A stretch of 64,000 nucleotides of DNA from Amycolatopsis suaedae (GTDB lineage Bacteria; Actinomycetota; Actinomycetes; Mycobacteriales; Pseudonocardiaceae), in the NCBI RefSeq assembly GCF_004214935.1, contig NZ_SFCC01000002.1, forward strand, positions 496,001-560,000, read 5' to 3'. This document shows positions 1 through 8,455 of this stretch, piece by piece. Made by a program: the position numbers and the translations under genes. How positions within the stretch are numbered: position 1 is the stretch's first letter; each line of letters opens with the position of its first letter. The notes under the pieces were generated by a model, which made no database searches, was not told the DNA's origin, and saw nothing but the letters and a program-made list of their open reading frames with translations.

Positions 1-819
1 CTTGACGTCGACGCCCTGCTCGTCCGGGTCGGTCCAGGTGGACACGAAGATCTGGTCGGCGTCGACCTTCCCGATGTCCTCCTGGCTGAGGTTCACCGAG
101 ATCTTGTCGGGCAGGTCGGGCTGGCCCTGCGGGCGGGTCAGGCCGGCGTCGGCGAGCACGATTCCGGGGAACGAGTTGCTGGTGTACAGCCGCAGCGTCG
201 GCTCGCCCTCGACGAACCGCACCAGCGACGCCGTCGCCGGCCTGCCCAGCTTCGCCTTGACCGCCTCGCCGACGGCCCGCGCCCGCTCCGCGTAGGCGGC
301 CAGCCTCCGCTCGGCCAGCTCCTCCTTGCCAAGGGCCCTGCCCAGCAGCCGGAGGTTGTCCTTCCAGGTCGCGCCGGTCGTCTCGCTGAAGACCGTCGGC
401 GCGACGCCGGTCAGCTCGTTGTACAGCTTCTCGTGCCGCACCTTGGCCGAGATGATCAGATCCGGCGCGATGTCGTGCAGCTGCTCGACGTTCGGCGTCT
501 CCAGCGCGCCGATGGGCTTGGCGGCGGCGCCGAACCGCTTGGCGTCCTCGCCGAGGTAGGGCGGCAGCGCGTCGCCGTAGGCGGAGAACTTCGTGAACGC
601 CACGACCTCGGTCTCCAGCGCCATCGCGGCGCCGACGTAGGTCGCGTCGAGCGCGGCGACCTTCTTCGGCTGCGCCTCGATGGTCGTCCTGCCCATGGCG
701 TGATCGACGGTCCTCGGGAACCCCGCACCACCCGCGGCAGGCTCGGCAGGCGCTGGTTCACCGCCACCGCACCCCGCGAGCAGCAGAGCCGCGGCCACGA
801 CACACGCCTGGTACCTCAT
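1..819 (-). CDS. Iron-siderophore ABC transporter substrate-binding lipoprotein (3' end outside window)
   Basis: Extracytoplasmic receptor that would capture a ferric siderophore and deliver it to the FecCD-type permeases encoded divergently at 887-2943. Reading the minus strand from the ATG at 819 gives an open frame of 273 codons that runs off the window, so the C-terminus is missing. The N-terminus is a lipoprotein signal ending LLLAGC (Cys17), followed by a Gly/Pro/Ala-rich linker. The body carries phrases typical of the FepB/FhuD helical-backbone fold, such as KKVAALD near the start and APDLIISAK in the middle. The iron box at 837-855 lies just upstream, so repression by an IdeR/DmdR regulator is likely. 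The family call is good; the siderophore type is unknown. Confidence 0.88.
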   Translation of the reverse strand, partial: MRYQACVVAAALLLAGCGGGEPAPAEPAAGGAGFPRTVDHAMGRTTIEAQPKKVAALDATYVGAAMALETEVVAFTKFSAYGDALPPYLGEDAKRFGAAAKPIGALETPNVEQLHDIAPDLIISAKVRHEKLYNELTGVAPTVFSETTGATWKDNLRLLGRALGKEELAERRLAAYAERARAVGEAVKAKLGRPATASLVRFVEGEPTLRLYTSNSFPGIVLADAGLTRPQGQPDLPDKISVNLSQEDIGKVDADQIFVSTWTDPDEQGVDVK

Positions 820-836
820 GCGGGTCTCCCGAGTTC

Positions 837-855
837 TTAGGCTTGGCTAGGCTAA
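837..855. promoter_or_regulatory. Iron box (IdeR/DmdR-type operator)
   Basis: The 19 bases TTAGGCTTGGCTAGGCTAA agree with the actinobacterial iron-box consensus TTAGGTTAGGCTAACCTAA at 15 positions. The site lies in the short gap between the divergent binding-protein gene (start 819) and permease gene (start 887), so one repressor dimer pair could control both sides when iron is plentiful. The match is seen directly; binding is inferred. Confidence 0.75.
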
Positions 856-886
856 CGCAGCTTAACCGTGGGACAGGGGACGAGTC

Positions 887-1876
887 GTGGAGCATCGGGG
901 ACGCTGGCTGGGCCTGTCCTGCGTGGCACTGCTGGCCGTCCTCGTCGCGAGCGTCGCGCTCGGCGCGCGGGCCATCCCGCTCGACGTCGTGTGGCAGGCG
1001 ATCACGGCGCCCACCGGCAGCGAGACCGACATCGTGATCCGCTCGCTACGCGTGCCCCGCACGGTCCTGGGGCTGCTGGTCGGCCTCGCCCTCGGCGCGG
1101 CGGGCGCGCTCATGCAGGGACACACCCGCAACCCGCTCGCCGACCCCGGCCTGCTCGGCGTCAACCAGGGCGCGGCCTTCGCCGTCGTCCTCGCGGTCGT
1201 GACGCTGGACGTGCACAACCTGTACGCCTACGTCTGGTTCGGTTTCGCCGGGGCACTCGTCGCCAGCGTCGTCGTGTTCACGCTCGGCTCGGTGGGTGGC
1301 CGCGGCTCGACGCCCGTCACGCTCGCGCTGGCCGGTGCGGCGGTGTCGGCGCTGCTGCACGGGCTGGTGGCGACGATGGTGCTCGCCGACCGGCAGGGCA
1401 TGGAGACCTACCGCTTCTGGCATGTCGGGTCCATCGCCGGGCGCGACTACACCACCGCGACGCAGATCCTGCCGTTCCTGCTGGTGGGCCTGGTCCTCGC
1501 GGTGGCGAACGCGCCGGGCATGAACACGCTCGCGCTCGGCACCGACGTCGCCACCGCACTGGGCCAGCGGGTGCGCTGGACCCGCGCGGTCGGCGTTCTG
1601 GCGATCACGCTGCTGACCGGCGCGGCTGTCGCCGCGTGCGGGCCGATCGCGTTCCTCGGCCTGGTCGTTCCGCACGTCGCCAGGGCCGTCACCGGCCCGG
1701 ACTACCGCTGGCTGGTGCCGTTCTCCGCGGTGCTCGGCGCGGTCCTGCTGCTGTCCGCCGACGTGCTGGGCCGGGTGGTGAGCGGTGACACCTTCGAGGT
1801 CGGCATCCTGCTGGCCCTGATCGGCGCGCCCGCGTTCATCGTCCTGGTCCGGCGGAAGGGCATGGTGCGCCTGTGA
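887..1876 (+). CDS. FecCD-family iron-siderophore ABC permease, first subunit
   Basis: A 329-residue polytopic inner-membrane protein of the BtuC/FecCD fold, one half of the siderophore import channel. It shows the family landmarks: an opening hydrophobic segment, the sequence SLRVPRTVLGLLVG near residue 50, the HTRNPLADPGLLGVNQGA region near residue 80 that follows a conserved GALMQG, and a final GPIAFLGLVVPHVAR segment used in coupling to the ATPase. GTG at 887 is chosen because AGGGGA lies just upstream. It overlaps the second permease by 4 bases, so the two are translationally coupled. Confidence 0.93.
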   Translation: MEHRGRWLGLSCVALLAVLVASVALGARAIPLDVVWQAITAPTGSETDIVIRSLRVPRTVLGLLVGLALGAAGALMQGHTRNPLADPGLLGVNQGAAFAVVLAVVTLDVHNLYAYVWFGFAGALVASVVVFTLGSVGGRGSTPVTLALAGAAVSALLHGLVATMVLADRQGMETYRFWHVGSIAGRDYTTATQILPFLLVGLVLAVANAPGMNTLALGTDVATALGQRVRWTRAVGVLAITLLTGAAVAACGPIAFLGLVVPHVARAVTGPDYRWLVPFSAVLGAVLLLSADVLGRVVSGDTFEVGILLALIGAPAFIVLVRRKGMVRL

Positions 1877-2943
1877 AGACGTCGCTGCCGGGCCGCAGGG
1901 TCCTCGCCGCCGGACCGTTCGCGTGGACGTTCCGCCCGAGAGTCATCGTCGTGGTGGTCGTCGCGCTGGCGCTGCTGGTACTCGTCGCGTCGCTCAACAT
2001 CACGCTCGGGACGTCCCGCATCGGGCTCGGCGACGTACTGCGCACGCTGGTGGGCGGCGGTACCCGGCGCGAGGCGGCGATCGTGTTCGACCTGCGCATG
2101 CCCCGCACCCTGACCGGCATCCTGGTCGGTGCGGCGTTCGGCCTGTCCGGCGCGTTGTTCCAGACCATCGCCCGTAACCCGCTGGCCAGCCCAGACGTCC
2201 TCGGCATCACCTGGGGCGCGGGTGTCGGCGCGGTCGCGGTGATCACGCTGTCCGGCAACTACGGCCAGATCAGCGGCCTGGCCGGGGCGCTCGGCGTGCC
2301 GCTGGCCGGGCTGATCGGCGGGCTGCTCGCCGGGATCGCGCTGTACGTCCTGTCCTGGCGCCGCGGTCTCGACGGCTACCGCATGGTGCTGATCGGCATC
2401 GGCATCTCGGCGGTCGGCTACAACGTCACCTACTGGCTGCTGACCGTCGGCGATGTCGACGACGCCGCCCGCGCGACGACCTGGCTCGTCGGCAACCTCG
2501 GTGACGTCGGCTGGGAGGCCGTCGGGCCGGTGCTGCTGGCACTGGCCGTGCTCGTGCCGATCACGCTGGTGTGCGGACGGACCGTCGGCGGACTCCAGTT
2601 CGGCGACGAGACCTCTCGCGGCCTCGGCATCCGGGTGGACGCCGCCCGTGGTGGCTTGCTGCTGCTGGCCGCCGGGCTGGCCGCCGTCGCCACCGCCGCG
2701 TCCGGTCCGATCGCGTTCGTCGCGCTGGCGACGCCACAGATCGCCTTGCGGCTGACCAGGTCCGCCCAGCCGCCGCTGTTTGGCTCGCTGGTGCTGGGCG
2801 CCCTGCTCACCGTGACGGCCGACCTGCTGGTCCGCGTCCTGCCCGGCGCGGCCGATCTGCCGGTCGGCGTACTGACCGCCGTGCTCGGCGCGCCGTACCT
2901 GATCTTCCTGTTCGTCCGCACGCGCCGGGAGGCCACCGCATGA
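1873..2943 (+). CDS. FecCD-family iron-siderophore ABC permease, second subunit
   Basis: A 356-residue FecCD permease, partner of the preceding one. It has a longer cytoplasmic N-terminus of about 25 residues, then the same signposts: [17 protein letters not shown], the [18 protein letters not shown] loop, and [17 protein letters not shown] near residue 280. It starts at a GTG inside the stop region of the first permease (GTGA overlap) and its own stop overlaps the ATPase start (ATGA), which marks a tight operon. Gene pairs of this kind encode heterodimeric channels. Confidence 0.93.
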   Translation: MKTSLPGRRVLAAGPFAWTFRPRVIVVVVVALALLVLVASLNITLGTSRIGLGDVLRTLVGGGTRREAAIVFDLRMPRTLTGILVGAAFGLSGALFQTIARNPLASPDVLGITWGAGVGAVAVITLSGNYGQISGLAGALGVPLAGLIGGLLAGIALYVLSWRRGLDGYRMVLIGIGISAVGYNVTYWLLTVGDVDDAARATTWLVGNLGDVGWEAVGPVLLALAVLVPITLVCGRTVGGLQFGDETSRGLGIRVDAARGGLLLLAAGLAAVATAASGPIAFVALATPQIALRLTRSAQPPLFGSLVLGALLTVTADLLVRVLPGAADLPVGVLTAVLGAPYLIFLFVRTRREATA

Positions 2944-3734
2944 GACTCGAAGCCAGGGCGCTGCGCCTCGGCTACGGCGACCGGACCGTGGTCGACGGCC
3001 TCGATCTGGAGGTCCTGACCGGGCAGGTCACCGCCATCATCGGCCCGAACGGTTGCGGCAAATCGACCCTGCTGCGTGGGCTGGGCAGGCTGCTCGCGCC
3101 GAAGGACGGCGCGGTGCTGCTGGACGGCAAGCGCATCGACCGGATGCCGACGCGGGAGGTGGCGAAGAGCGTCGGCCTGCTGCCGCAGGCACCGGTCGCG
3201 CCGGAGGGACTGACCGTCGCCGACCTGGTCAGCCGCGGCAGGCACCCGCACCAGGCGTGGTACCGGCAGTGGACCTCGTCCGACGAGGACGCCGTCACCG
3301 CCGCACTGCGGATGACCGGCATGGAGCCGTTCGCCGAACGGGCCGTCGATCAGCTCTCTGGCGGCCAGCGGCAACGGGCGTGGATCTCGATGACGCTCGC
3401 CCAGGACACCGGCCTGCTGCTGCTCGACGAGCCGATCACCTACCTCGACCTGGCTCACCAGATCGACGTGCTCGACCTGGTCTACCGGCTGCACGCCGAA
3501 CGCGGCACCACGGTGGTGATGGTGCTGCACGACCTCAACCTCGCCGCCCGCTACGCGCAGGTGCTGGTCGCCATGCGGGACGGGAAGGTCGTCGCCGAGG
3601 GGGCGCCCGCCGACGTGCTCACCGAGAGCCTGCTCGACGAGGTGTTCGGGCTGAACGCGAGGGTGCTCGACGATCCCGTCTCCGGTACGCCCCTTGTGGT
3701 TCCGGTGAGTGCGCACCTGGCGCCGGGCGAGTAG
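2940..3734 (+). CDS. Iron-siderophore ABC transporter ATP-binding protein
   Basis: A 264-residue cytoplasmic ATPase of the FepC/FhuC family that powers the two preceding permeases. Walker A GPNGCGKS lies at residues 35-42, the signature LSGGQ at 139-143 and Walker B LLLLDEP around 159-165, followed by an H-loop in MVLHDLN. The ATG at 2940 overlaps the permease stop by 4 bases and is preferred to far-upstream starts, which would run through the permease coding sequence in another frame. It is the last gene of the operon and is followed at once by a strong terminator. Confidence 0.95.
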   Translation: MRLEARALRLGYGDRTVVDGLDLEVLTGQVTAIIGPNGCGKSTLLRGLGRLLAPKDGAVLLDGKRIDRMPTREVAKSVGLLPQAPVAPEGLTVADLVSRGRHPHQAWYRQWTSSDEDAVTAALRMTGMEPFAERAVDQLSGGQRQRAWISMTLAQDTGLLLLDEPITYLDLAHQIDVLDLVYRLHAERGTTVVMVLHDLNLAARYAQVLVAMRDGKVVAEGAPADVLTESLLDEVFGLNARVLDDPVSGTPLVVPVSAHLAPGE

Positions 3735-3750
3735 GCCCGGCGCCAGGTTT
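3716..3750. terminator. Bidirectional terminator between siderophore and DrrAB operons
   Basis: A perfect 12-bp stem, CCTGGCGCCGGG at 3716-3727 paired with CCCGGCGCCAGG at 3736-3747, with an 8-base loop and a short T run. The stem includes the last codons and stop of the ATPase gene, and the minus-strand permease gene ends at 3754, so the hairpin can serve both converging transcripts. Confidence 0.8.
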
Positions 3751-3753
3751 CGC

Positions 3754-4593
3754 TCACTGCTTGCGGCGGTACAGGAACGCCGTCAGCGAACCGAACACGA
3801 CGGTCAGCACCGCGCACCACAGCAGGACCAGCCCGATCTGGCCGGCCGTGGCCGTCCCGTGGACCAGGCCGCGTACGGCCGTCGCGGCGTGGCTGACCGG
3901 GTTGACCTCCACGATGGCCCGCATCCAGCCGGGCATGGTGGCAGGCGGGGCGAAGATGTTGCTGATGAACGTCATCGGGAACAGCACCATCATGCTCGTG
4001 CCGCTCACCGACTCCGGCGTGCGGACCACCAGCGCGACCGCGGTGAAGATCCAGCCGACGCTGAACGCGAACAGCAGCAGCACCAGCCCGGCCAGCAGGA
4101 TCCCGGTCAGCCCGGCACCGGCCCGGAACCCGAGCACCATGCCGAACCCGACGAGGATCGCCATCGTGATCACGAACCGGGTGACGTCCCCGGCGAGCGC
4201 GCCGACCAGTGCCGACGGCTGCCAGATCGGCAGCGTCCGGAACCGGTCGAAGATGCCCTTGGTGACGTCGTGGTTGAGCGACGCTCCGGTGTAGACACTC
4301 ATCAGGATGATGTTCTGCACCAGGATTCCCGGCAGCAGGAACTGCAGGTAGTCGCCGGTCGATCCGGCGATGGCCCCGCCGAACAGGAAGTTGAACATGA
4401 TCAGGCCGATGATCGGCATGAACAGCACGTCCAGCAGCTGCTCGGGAGCGTGCCTGAAAGAGATCATCGCCCGCCAGGCGAACGTCCCGACCGAGGACAG
4501 CACGCTGGGCCGCGGCGGGCGTTCCCGCTCGGTGAGCACCCGCTGCAGTGCCGCTTTCGAGGTGGTGGCTGGGGTTTCGATCACGGTGGTCAT
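3754..4593 (-). CDS. DrrB-type ABC-2 exporter permease
   Basis: A 279-residue membrane protein of the ABC-2 (daunorubicin-resistance DrrB-like) family, expected to form a homodimeric export channel. After a Pro-rich cytoplasmic start it has about six hydrophobic segments, the first in LDVLFMPIIGLIMFNFLFGG near residue 60, with the typical ABC-2 phrase KGIFDRFRTLPIW near residue 115. Its ATG overlaps the stop of the ATPase gene by one base (TGATG). The substrate cannot be read from sequence; drug, lipid or polyketide export are all possible. Confidence 0.9.
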   Translation of the reverse strand: MTTVIETPATTSKAALQRVLTERERPPRPSVLSSVGTFAWRAMISFRHAPEQLLDVLFMPIIGLIMFNFLFGGAIAGSTGDYLQFLLPGILVQNIILMSVYTGASLNHDVTKGIFDRFRTLPIWQPSALVGALAGDVTRFVITMAILVGFGMVLGFRAGAGLTGILLAGLVLLLFAFSVGWIFTAVALVVRTPESVSGTSMMVLFPMTFISNIFAPPATMPGWMRAIVEVNPVSHAATAVRGLVHGTATAGQIGLVLLWCAVLTVVFGSLTAFLYRRKQ

Positions 4594-5570
4594 CAGGCGG
4601 CTTCCTCCGATTCGGTCGCGGTGTGTCCGGTCAGGGCGAGGAAAACCTCGTCGAGGCTGGGCTGTGCGAGGGAGAAGGCGGCGACGGAGATGCCGGCGCC
4701 GGTGAGGACGGCCAGTGCGTTCGCGGCCCGCTCGTCGTCGTGGGCCGACGCCGAGAGGGCCACCGGGTCGGACTCGGGGCGGACGGTCGTGTCGAGTGCC
4801 CGGGACAGCACGGTGATCGCCTCGTCCCTGCGCCCGGCGTCCCGTAGCCGGACGTGCAGGACGCTGGCGCCGACCGAGGACTTCAGCTCGCCGACCGTGC
4901 CCTCGGCGATGACCTTGCCGGTCTCGATCACGGCGATCCGGTCGGCCAGCTGGTCGGCCTCCTCCAGGTACTGGGTGGTGAGCAGGACCGTCGTCCCGGT
5001 GCCGATCACCGCCCGCACGATCTCCCAGACCTGGTTGCGGCTGCGGGGATCCAGGCCGGTGGTCGGTTCGTCGAGGAACAGCAGGTCCGGTGTCACCACG
5101 ATGCTCGCCGCGGTGTCCAGCCGCCGGTACATCCCGCCGGAGTAGGTCTTGGCCTGCCTGTGGGCGGCCTCGGTGAGCTCGAACGCCTCGAGCAGGTCGT
5201 CGGCCCGCCGTTTGGCGGCCGCGCGGGAGTAACCGAGCAGCCTGCCCAGCATGACCAGGTTCTCGAACCCGGTCATGCCCTGGTCGACGGCCGCGAACTG
5301 GCCGGTCAGCCCGATGCGGCTGCGGACCGCGTCCGCCTCGGTGCGGATGTCGTGGCCGAACACCGTCGCCGTGCCGGCGTCCGGCTTGAGCAGGGTGGCG
5401 AGCATGCGGATGGTGGTCGTCTTGCCGGCCCCGTTCGGGCCGAGGACGCCGTAGACGACGCCCTGCGGGACGGTCAGGTCGACGCCGTCGACCGCTCGTT
5501 TCTTGCCGAAGTTCTTCACCAGTCCCGAAGCTGAGATGGCATGGGTGTACTGCTTGTCCAATGTGGACAC
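4593..5570 (-). CDS. DrrA-type ABC exporter ATP-binding protein
   Basis: A 325-residue ATPase that pairs with the downstream ABC-2 permease. Walker A GPNGAGKT is at 44-51, the signature YSGGM at 143-147 and Walker B LFLDEP at 164-169. The roughly 100-residue C-terminal extension after the ATPase core, ending [13 protein letters not shown], is characteristic of DrrA proteins. The GTG at 5570 is chosen because GGGAG lies about 6 bases upstream; an ATG 21 bases earlier lacks a ribosome site. The first codons are encoded over a GTCCA-N3-TGGAC palindrome (5556-5568). Confidence 0.9.
   Translation of the reverse strand: MSTLDKQYTHAISASGLVKNFGKKRAVDGVDLTVPQGVVYGVLGPNGAGKTTTIRMLATLLKPDAGTATVFGHDIRTEADAVRSRIGLTGQFAAVDQGMTGFENLVMLGRLLGYSRAAAKRRADDLLEAFELTEAAHRQAKTYSGGMYRRLDTAASIVVTPDLLFLDEPTTGLDPRSRNQVWEIVRAVIGTGTTVLLTTQYLEEADQLADRIAVIETGKVIAEGTVGELKSSVGASVLHVRLRDAGRRDEAITVLSRALDTTVRPESDPVALSASAHDDERAANALAVLTGAGISVAAFSLAQPSLDEVFLALTGHTATESEEAA
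5556..5568. repeat. Dispersed palindrome GTCCA-N3-TGGAC (copy 1)
   Basis: Exact 13-mer with centre ATG, inside codons 2-5 of the DrrA-type gene. One of seven copies of TCCA-N3-TGGA found by eye in the window. Confidence 0.7.
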
Positions 5571-5799
5571 ATTCGCTCCCGGAGAAGGCATGGGTCTAGC
5601 GCGGAAGGCACTCGGTTTGAGGCCGGGATTTCCGGCCGGATTCGAAGATACCCCCCGATTCCGGAATCGCAAAATATGCGAATCACGATTCGCGTTTCGC
5701 TGACCTGCGGTTATGTGGCCATGTATCCGTACGGTGACGGCAAGGCGGCGAATCGTGCCATGCCATAACAACCCGCCTGATCGAAGCGAGTTGTGTGGC

Positions 5800-6174
5800 A
5801 TGAGAAGAGTGCTGATCGCCCTTGCCGCCGGCGTGCTGTTGTCCGCGTGTGGAATGTCGGGCCAGGACCCCGGGGCACCGGCAACGAGAACGGTGATCTC
5901 GCAGGTCACTGTCACCCAGTCGCCGACGTCGGTGACGACTTCACCGACGACCACCACGTCGGCGCCGGTCGTGACGGAGTTGCTGGATCCGCCTGATCCG
6001 CCGCCTGCTCCGACTCCGAAGAAGAAGGCCACGACGCCCAAGGAGGAACCGGCGAGCGTCTACTACAAGAACTGCACCGAGGCGCGGAAGGCCGGTGCGG
6101 CACCGGTGTACCGGGGCGACCCCGGCTACGCCCCGCACCTGGACCGCGACGACGACGGCGTCGGCTGCGAGTGA
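5800..6174 (+). CDS. Secreted lipoprotein with C-terminal excalibur domain
   Basis: A 124-residue exported protein. The signal peptide ends in the lipobox LLSACG, then comes a Thr/Ser/Pro-rich spacer (about residues 25-75) with a short Lys patch, and a C-terminal excalibur motif: [12 protein letters not shown] followed by [10 protein letters not shown]. Excalibur domains are small calcium-binding modules on cell-surface proteins of Gram-positive bacteria. The ATG at 5800 is chosen because it puts the signal peptide at the N-terminus; earlier in-frame starts add sequence unlike an export signal. It stands alone, with a 229-bp upstream gap in which I see nothing clear. Confidence 0.82.
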   Translation: MRRVLIALAAGVLLSACGMSGQDPGAPATRTVISQVTVTQSPTSVTTSPTTTTSAPVVTELLDPPDPPPAPTPKKKATTPKEEPASVYYKNCTEARKAGAAPVYRGDPGYAPHLDRDDDGVGCE

Positions 6175-6183
6175 CGGATCGCC

Positions 6184-7338
6184 TCAGAACTCGACGGACA
6201 CTGTGTCAACGTCGCGGAAGGGCGCCATCGACGCGGCCTCCCGCTCGAGCGCCTCCCGGGTGCGGCGGGGCAGATCGGCCGCCGTCTCGACGCGGACGGT
6301 CAGCCGCCTGCCCTGCTTGCGTGGCCGCCACACACCGGCGAACTCGCCCCGGTCCAGCACTACGCCGGGGTTGCCGGAGAACCGCCACACCCGCTGGTGC
6401 CACGCCTTGTCCGGCACTACCGTCGCCTTGTCCTTCGTGGCCAGGTACGGGTCGTAGGGCGGGAGCAGCCGGACGCCGTCCGGCTCCGGTGGATCACGCA
6501 GCAGGTCGGCGTCGACGGCCCAGCAGCGGCGGCCCGCGTAGTCGACCTCGGTCAACTCGCCGGCCACCAGGGCCCACGACCGTTCGGCGAACGCGGGTGA
6601 CGCACCGGTCCACCACGCGAACGCGCCCGGGCCCGCCGGACCGTGACAGCGCAGGAACCGCCTGACCAGCTCGGCGCGGGCGTCGTCGTTGTGCGGCAAC
6701 GGTTTTCCCAGCCACTCCCGGGTGGAGGTGAACCGGGCCGGTGAGGTCTCCGGGACGAAACACACGGTCGCGGACAGACCGGCGACGTAGAGCGCGAAGC
6801 GCACGAGGCTCTCGCCGTGGGTGTTGGACCGCAGGCCGTCCGGGGAGTCCCACACCTTCTTCGGCGAGATCTCCGGGCGGACCAGCTTCGCCAGCCGTTG
6901 CCCCAGCTCGTCCTTGGTCGGCGTGCCGTCGAGTGCGTCCGGCAACGCGTCGAGGGTGAGCCGGACGGCGGTGCTCGCGTCGAGCCCGAACTTCGTCAGG
7001 TGGTCACGCGCGCCCTGGATGAACCGCGCACACGACTCCTCGTCGTCGGGCCGCAGGCCCGCGGTGAACACGGCGGCGTCGGTGGTCGGCACCACGTGCG
7101 GCGCGCCACGCAGGCTCCACACCTGGATCAGGTCCTTGCTGTCGAGCAGCGCGGCCGAGACGTCCCCGGGCGTGAGCCCGTCCAGTCGCGTGTGGAGGGT
7201 CAGTGCCGCCGAGCCCGGCGGCGTGTGCTGCACGCCCGCCCGGCCTGCCGCGGCGAGCAACTCCCCGGCGGGTGCCCGGCGGTGCAGTCCGTGCGCCGCC
7301 AGCCGAGCTCGTACGACCTGTCTCCGATCGACCCGCAC
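6184..7338 (-). CDS. Winged-helix DNA-binding domain protein (HTH_42 / AlkZ-like)
   Basis: A 384-residue cytoplasmic protein of the winged-helix family found in AlkZ/YcaQ-type proteins. Family features are the N-terminal RARLAAHGL, the central SKDLIQVWSLRGAPHVV, and the late DLLRDPPEPDGVRLLPPYDPYL and WRPRKQGRRL segments. AlkZ relatives are glycosylases that unhook DNA crosslinks or alkylated bases, and some protect antibiotic producers, but most members have no tested activity. The start is a GTG with TAACGT exactly 6 bases upstream and no ribosome site, which suggests a leaderless transcript. That promoter overlaps the stop of the flavin reductase gene upstream. Confidence 0.85.
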   Translation of the reverse strand: MRVDRRQVVRARLAAHGLHRRAPAGELLAAAGRAGVQHTPPGSAALTLHTRLDGLTPGDVSAALLDSKDLIQVWSLRGAPHVVPTTDAAVFTAGLRPDDEESCARFIQGARDHLTKFGLDASTAVRLTLDALPDALDGTPTKDELGQRLAKLVRPEISPKKVWDSPDGLRSNTHGESLVRFALYVAGLSATVCFVPETSPARFTSTREWLGKPLPHNDDARAELVRRFLRCHGPAGPGAFAWWTGASPAFAERSWALVAGELTEVDYAGRRCWAVDADLLRDPPEPDGVRLLPPYDPYLATKDKATVVPDKAWHQRVWRFSGNPGVVLDRGEFAGVWRPRKQGRRLTVRVETAADLPRRTREALEREAASMAPFRDVDTVSVEF

Positions 7339-7347
7339 CCCCTCACG

Positions 7348-7896
7348 TTAGGCGGCGAAGAACGTCTTCGCCTGGGTCATCACCTCGGTGTCGGCCTCGA
7401 CGCGGCCCGGCCTGCTGCCGATGCCGACCAGCATGCCACCCCAGCGCATGTGCAGGTAGGAGGCCGTCTGCCGGAGCACGCCGACCAGCGGGTCGGCCAT
7501 CTTCCTCGGCTCGGCGAGCACCGAGACGCCCCACAACGTCTTGCCTGCCATGTGGCGCTTGAAGTCGATGTCGTCGCGCTCCATCCAGGCGGTCCAGTGA
7601 TCCAGGTACAGCTTGGTCGTCGCGGACACGCTGTACCAGTAGACCGGCGACGCGATCACCAGGTCGGTCGCCGACAGTGTCGCGTCCAGCAGGACCTTCG
7701 CGTTGCCCTCGGGTTCGGGGTAGTCGAGGCCGGCGTGCCGGATGTCGGCGAACGGCGGCAGCGGCAGGTCGTCGAGGTGCAGCCATTCCTGGCGCACGTC
7801 GTTCGGTAGCTGCAGTGCGGCCTCCCTGGCCAGTTTCTCGGTGTTGCCGTCCCGCCGGGCGCTGCCCAGTACGAACAGGAACTTCCGCTCGCTCAT
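7348..7896 (-). CDS. NAD(P)H-dependent FMN reductase / flavodoxin-fold protein
   Basis: A 182-residue protein of the NADPH-dependent FMN reductase family. The phosphate-binding loop is visible at the N-terminus (LGSARRDGNTEKLA), followed by the flavin contact DLVIASPVYWYSVSA near residue 80. Such enzymes reduce flavin or quinone-like compounds. It is divergent from a MarR regulator across 76 bp containing a 14-bp palindrome, which suggests control of a stress- or electrophile-responsive reductase by that regulator. Substrate unknown. Confidence 0.85.
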   Translation of the reverse strand: MSERKFLFVLGSARRDGNTEKLAREAALQLPNDVRQEWLHLDDLPLPPFADIRHAGLDYPEPEGNAKVLLDATLSATDLVIASPVYWYSVSATTKLYLDHWTAWMERDDIDFKRHMAGKTLWGVSVLAEPRKMADPLVGVLRQTASYLHMRWGGMLVGIGSRPGRVEADTEVMTQAKTFFAA

Positions 7897-7928
7897 CGTG
7901 TGCTCCTCTCGTTCAGGCGACGATTAAG

Positions 7929-7942
7929 TGCATGTACATGCA
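7929..7942. promoter_or_regulatory. Palindromic operator, probable MarR site
   Basis: TGCATGTACATGCA is a perfect 14-bp palindrome in the gap between the divergent flavin reductase (start 7896) and MarR-family gene (start 7973). The position and symmetry fit a dimeric MarR operator acting on both genes. Confidence 0.65.
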
Positions 7943-7972
7943 GATAATGCGTGTGCAGGTATGCTGTGTCAA

Positions 7973-8383
7973 GTGAGCACCGAGACGGTGGCCTGGAAGC
8001 GCCTGCTGGCGTTGCACAACCGGGTCGAACACGAGCTGGCCAGGGTCGTGCGCCGGCATGGTCTCGGGCTGACCGAGTTCAGGGCGCTCGACGCACTGGT
8101 CAACTCCGCGAGCGGCAGCTTGCGCATCCAGGAACTCGCCGGGGCGATCGGGCTCGACCAGAGTTCGGTCAGCAGGCTGGTAGCGCGGCTGGAGCGCGAC
8201 GAGTTGAGCGAGCGGGACATCTGCGAGGACGACCGGCGCGGCGTCTACACCGCGATCACCGAGCACGGCCGGTCTCGCCACGCCGAAGCCGAGCCGGACT
8301 ACGCCGCGGCGCTGAAGCGCGCGCTGGACGAGGTCCACGGCGACCCGGAGCTGACCCCGATAGTCACCGCGCTGCGTGGCTGA
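7973..8383 (+). CDS. MarR-family transcriptional regulator
   Basis: A 136-residue winged-helix regulator. It has the MarR layout: a dimerisation helix at the N-terminus, LTEFRALDALV, the recognition region ELAGAIGLDQSSVSRLVARLE, and the wing with EDDRRGVYTAITEHGR. The GTG at 7973 is preferred because starts from 7928 would place the 14-bp operator inside the coding region. It probably represses itself and the divergent flavin reductase until a small ligand binds. Confidence 0.88.
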   Translation: MSTETVAWKRLLALHNRVEHELARVVRRHGLGLTEFRALDALVNSASGSLRIQELAGAIGLDQSSVSRLVARLERDELSERDICEDDRRGVYTAITEHGRSRHAEAEPDYAAALKRALDEVHGDPELTPIVTALRG

Positions 8384-8394
8384 CCCGCGGACGT

Positions 8395-8449
8395 TGCCGT
8401 GAAGGGGGCCCTCACGGCATCAGACGCTGTGAGGGCCCCCTTCACGGCA
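8395..8449. repeat. Intergenic nested palindrome, GTGAAGG family (copy 1)
   Basis: Perfect 21-bp arms (8395-8415 and 8429-8449) around a 13-base loop, between the MarR gene and the converging exporter gene. Each arm contains its own near-palindrome (GTGAAGGGGGCCCTCAC), so the element can fold as one long or two short hairpins. It may act as a bidirectional terminator, but it has no T run and shares architecture with the elements at 20463 and 34971. Confidence 0.8.
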
Positions 8450-8455
8450 TGGGCC

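Noticed and set aside
2571-2939. N-terminal extension of the siderophore ATPase frame back to 2571
   Set aside because: It is an Arg/Pro-rich shadow of the permease gene in another frame; the ATG at 2940 overlaps the permease stop as expected and starts the conserved domain.
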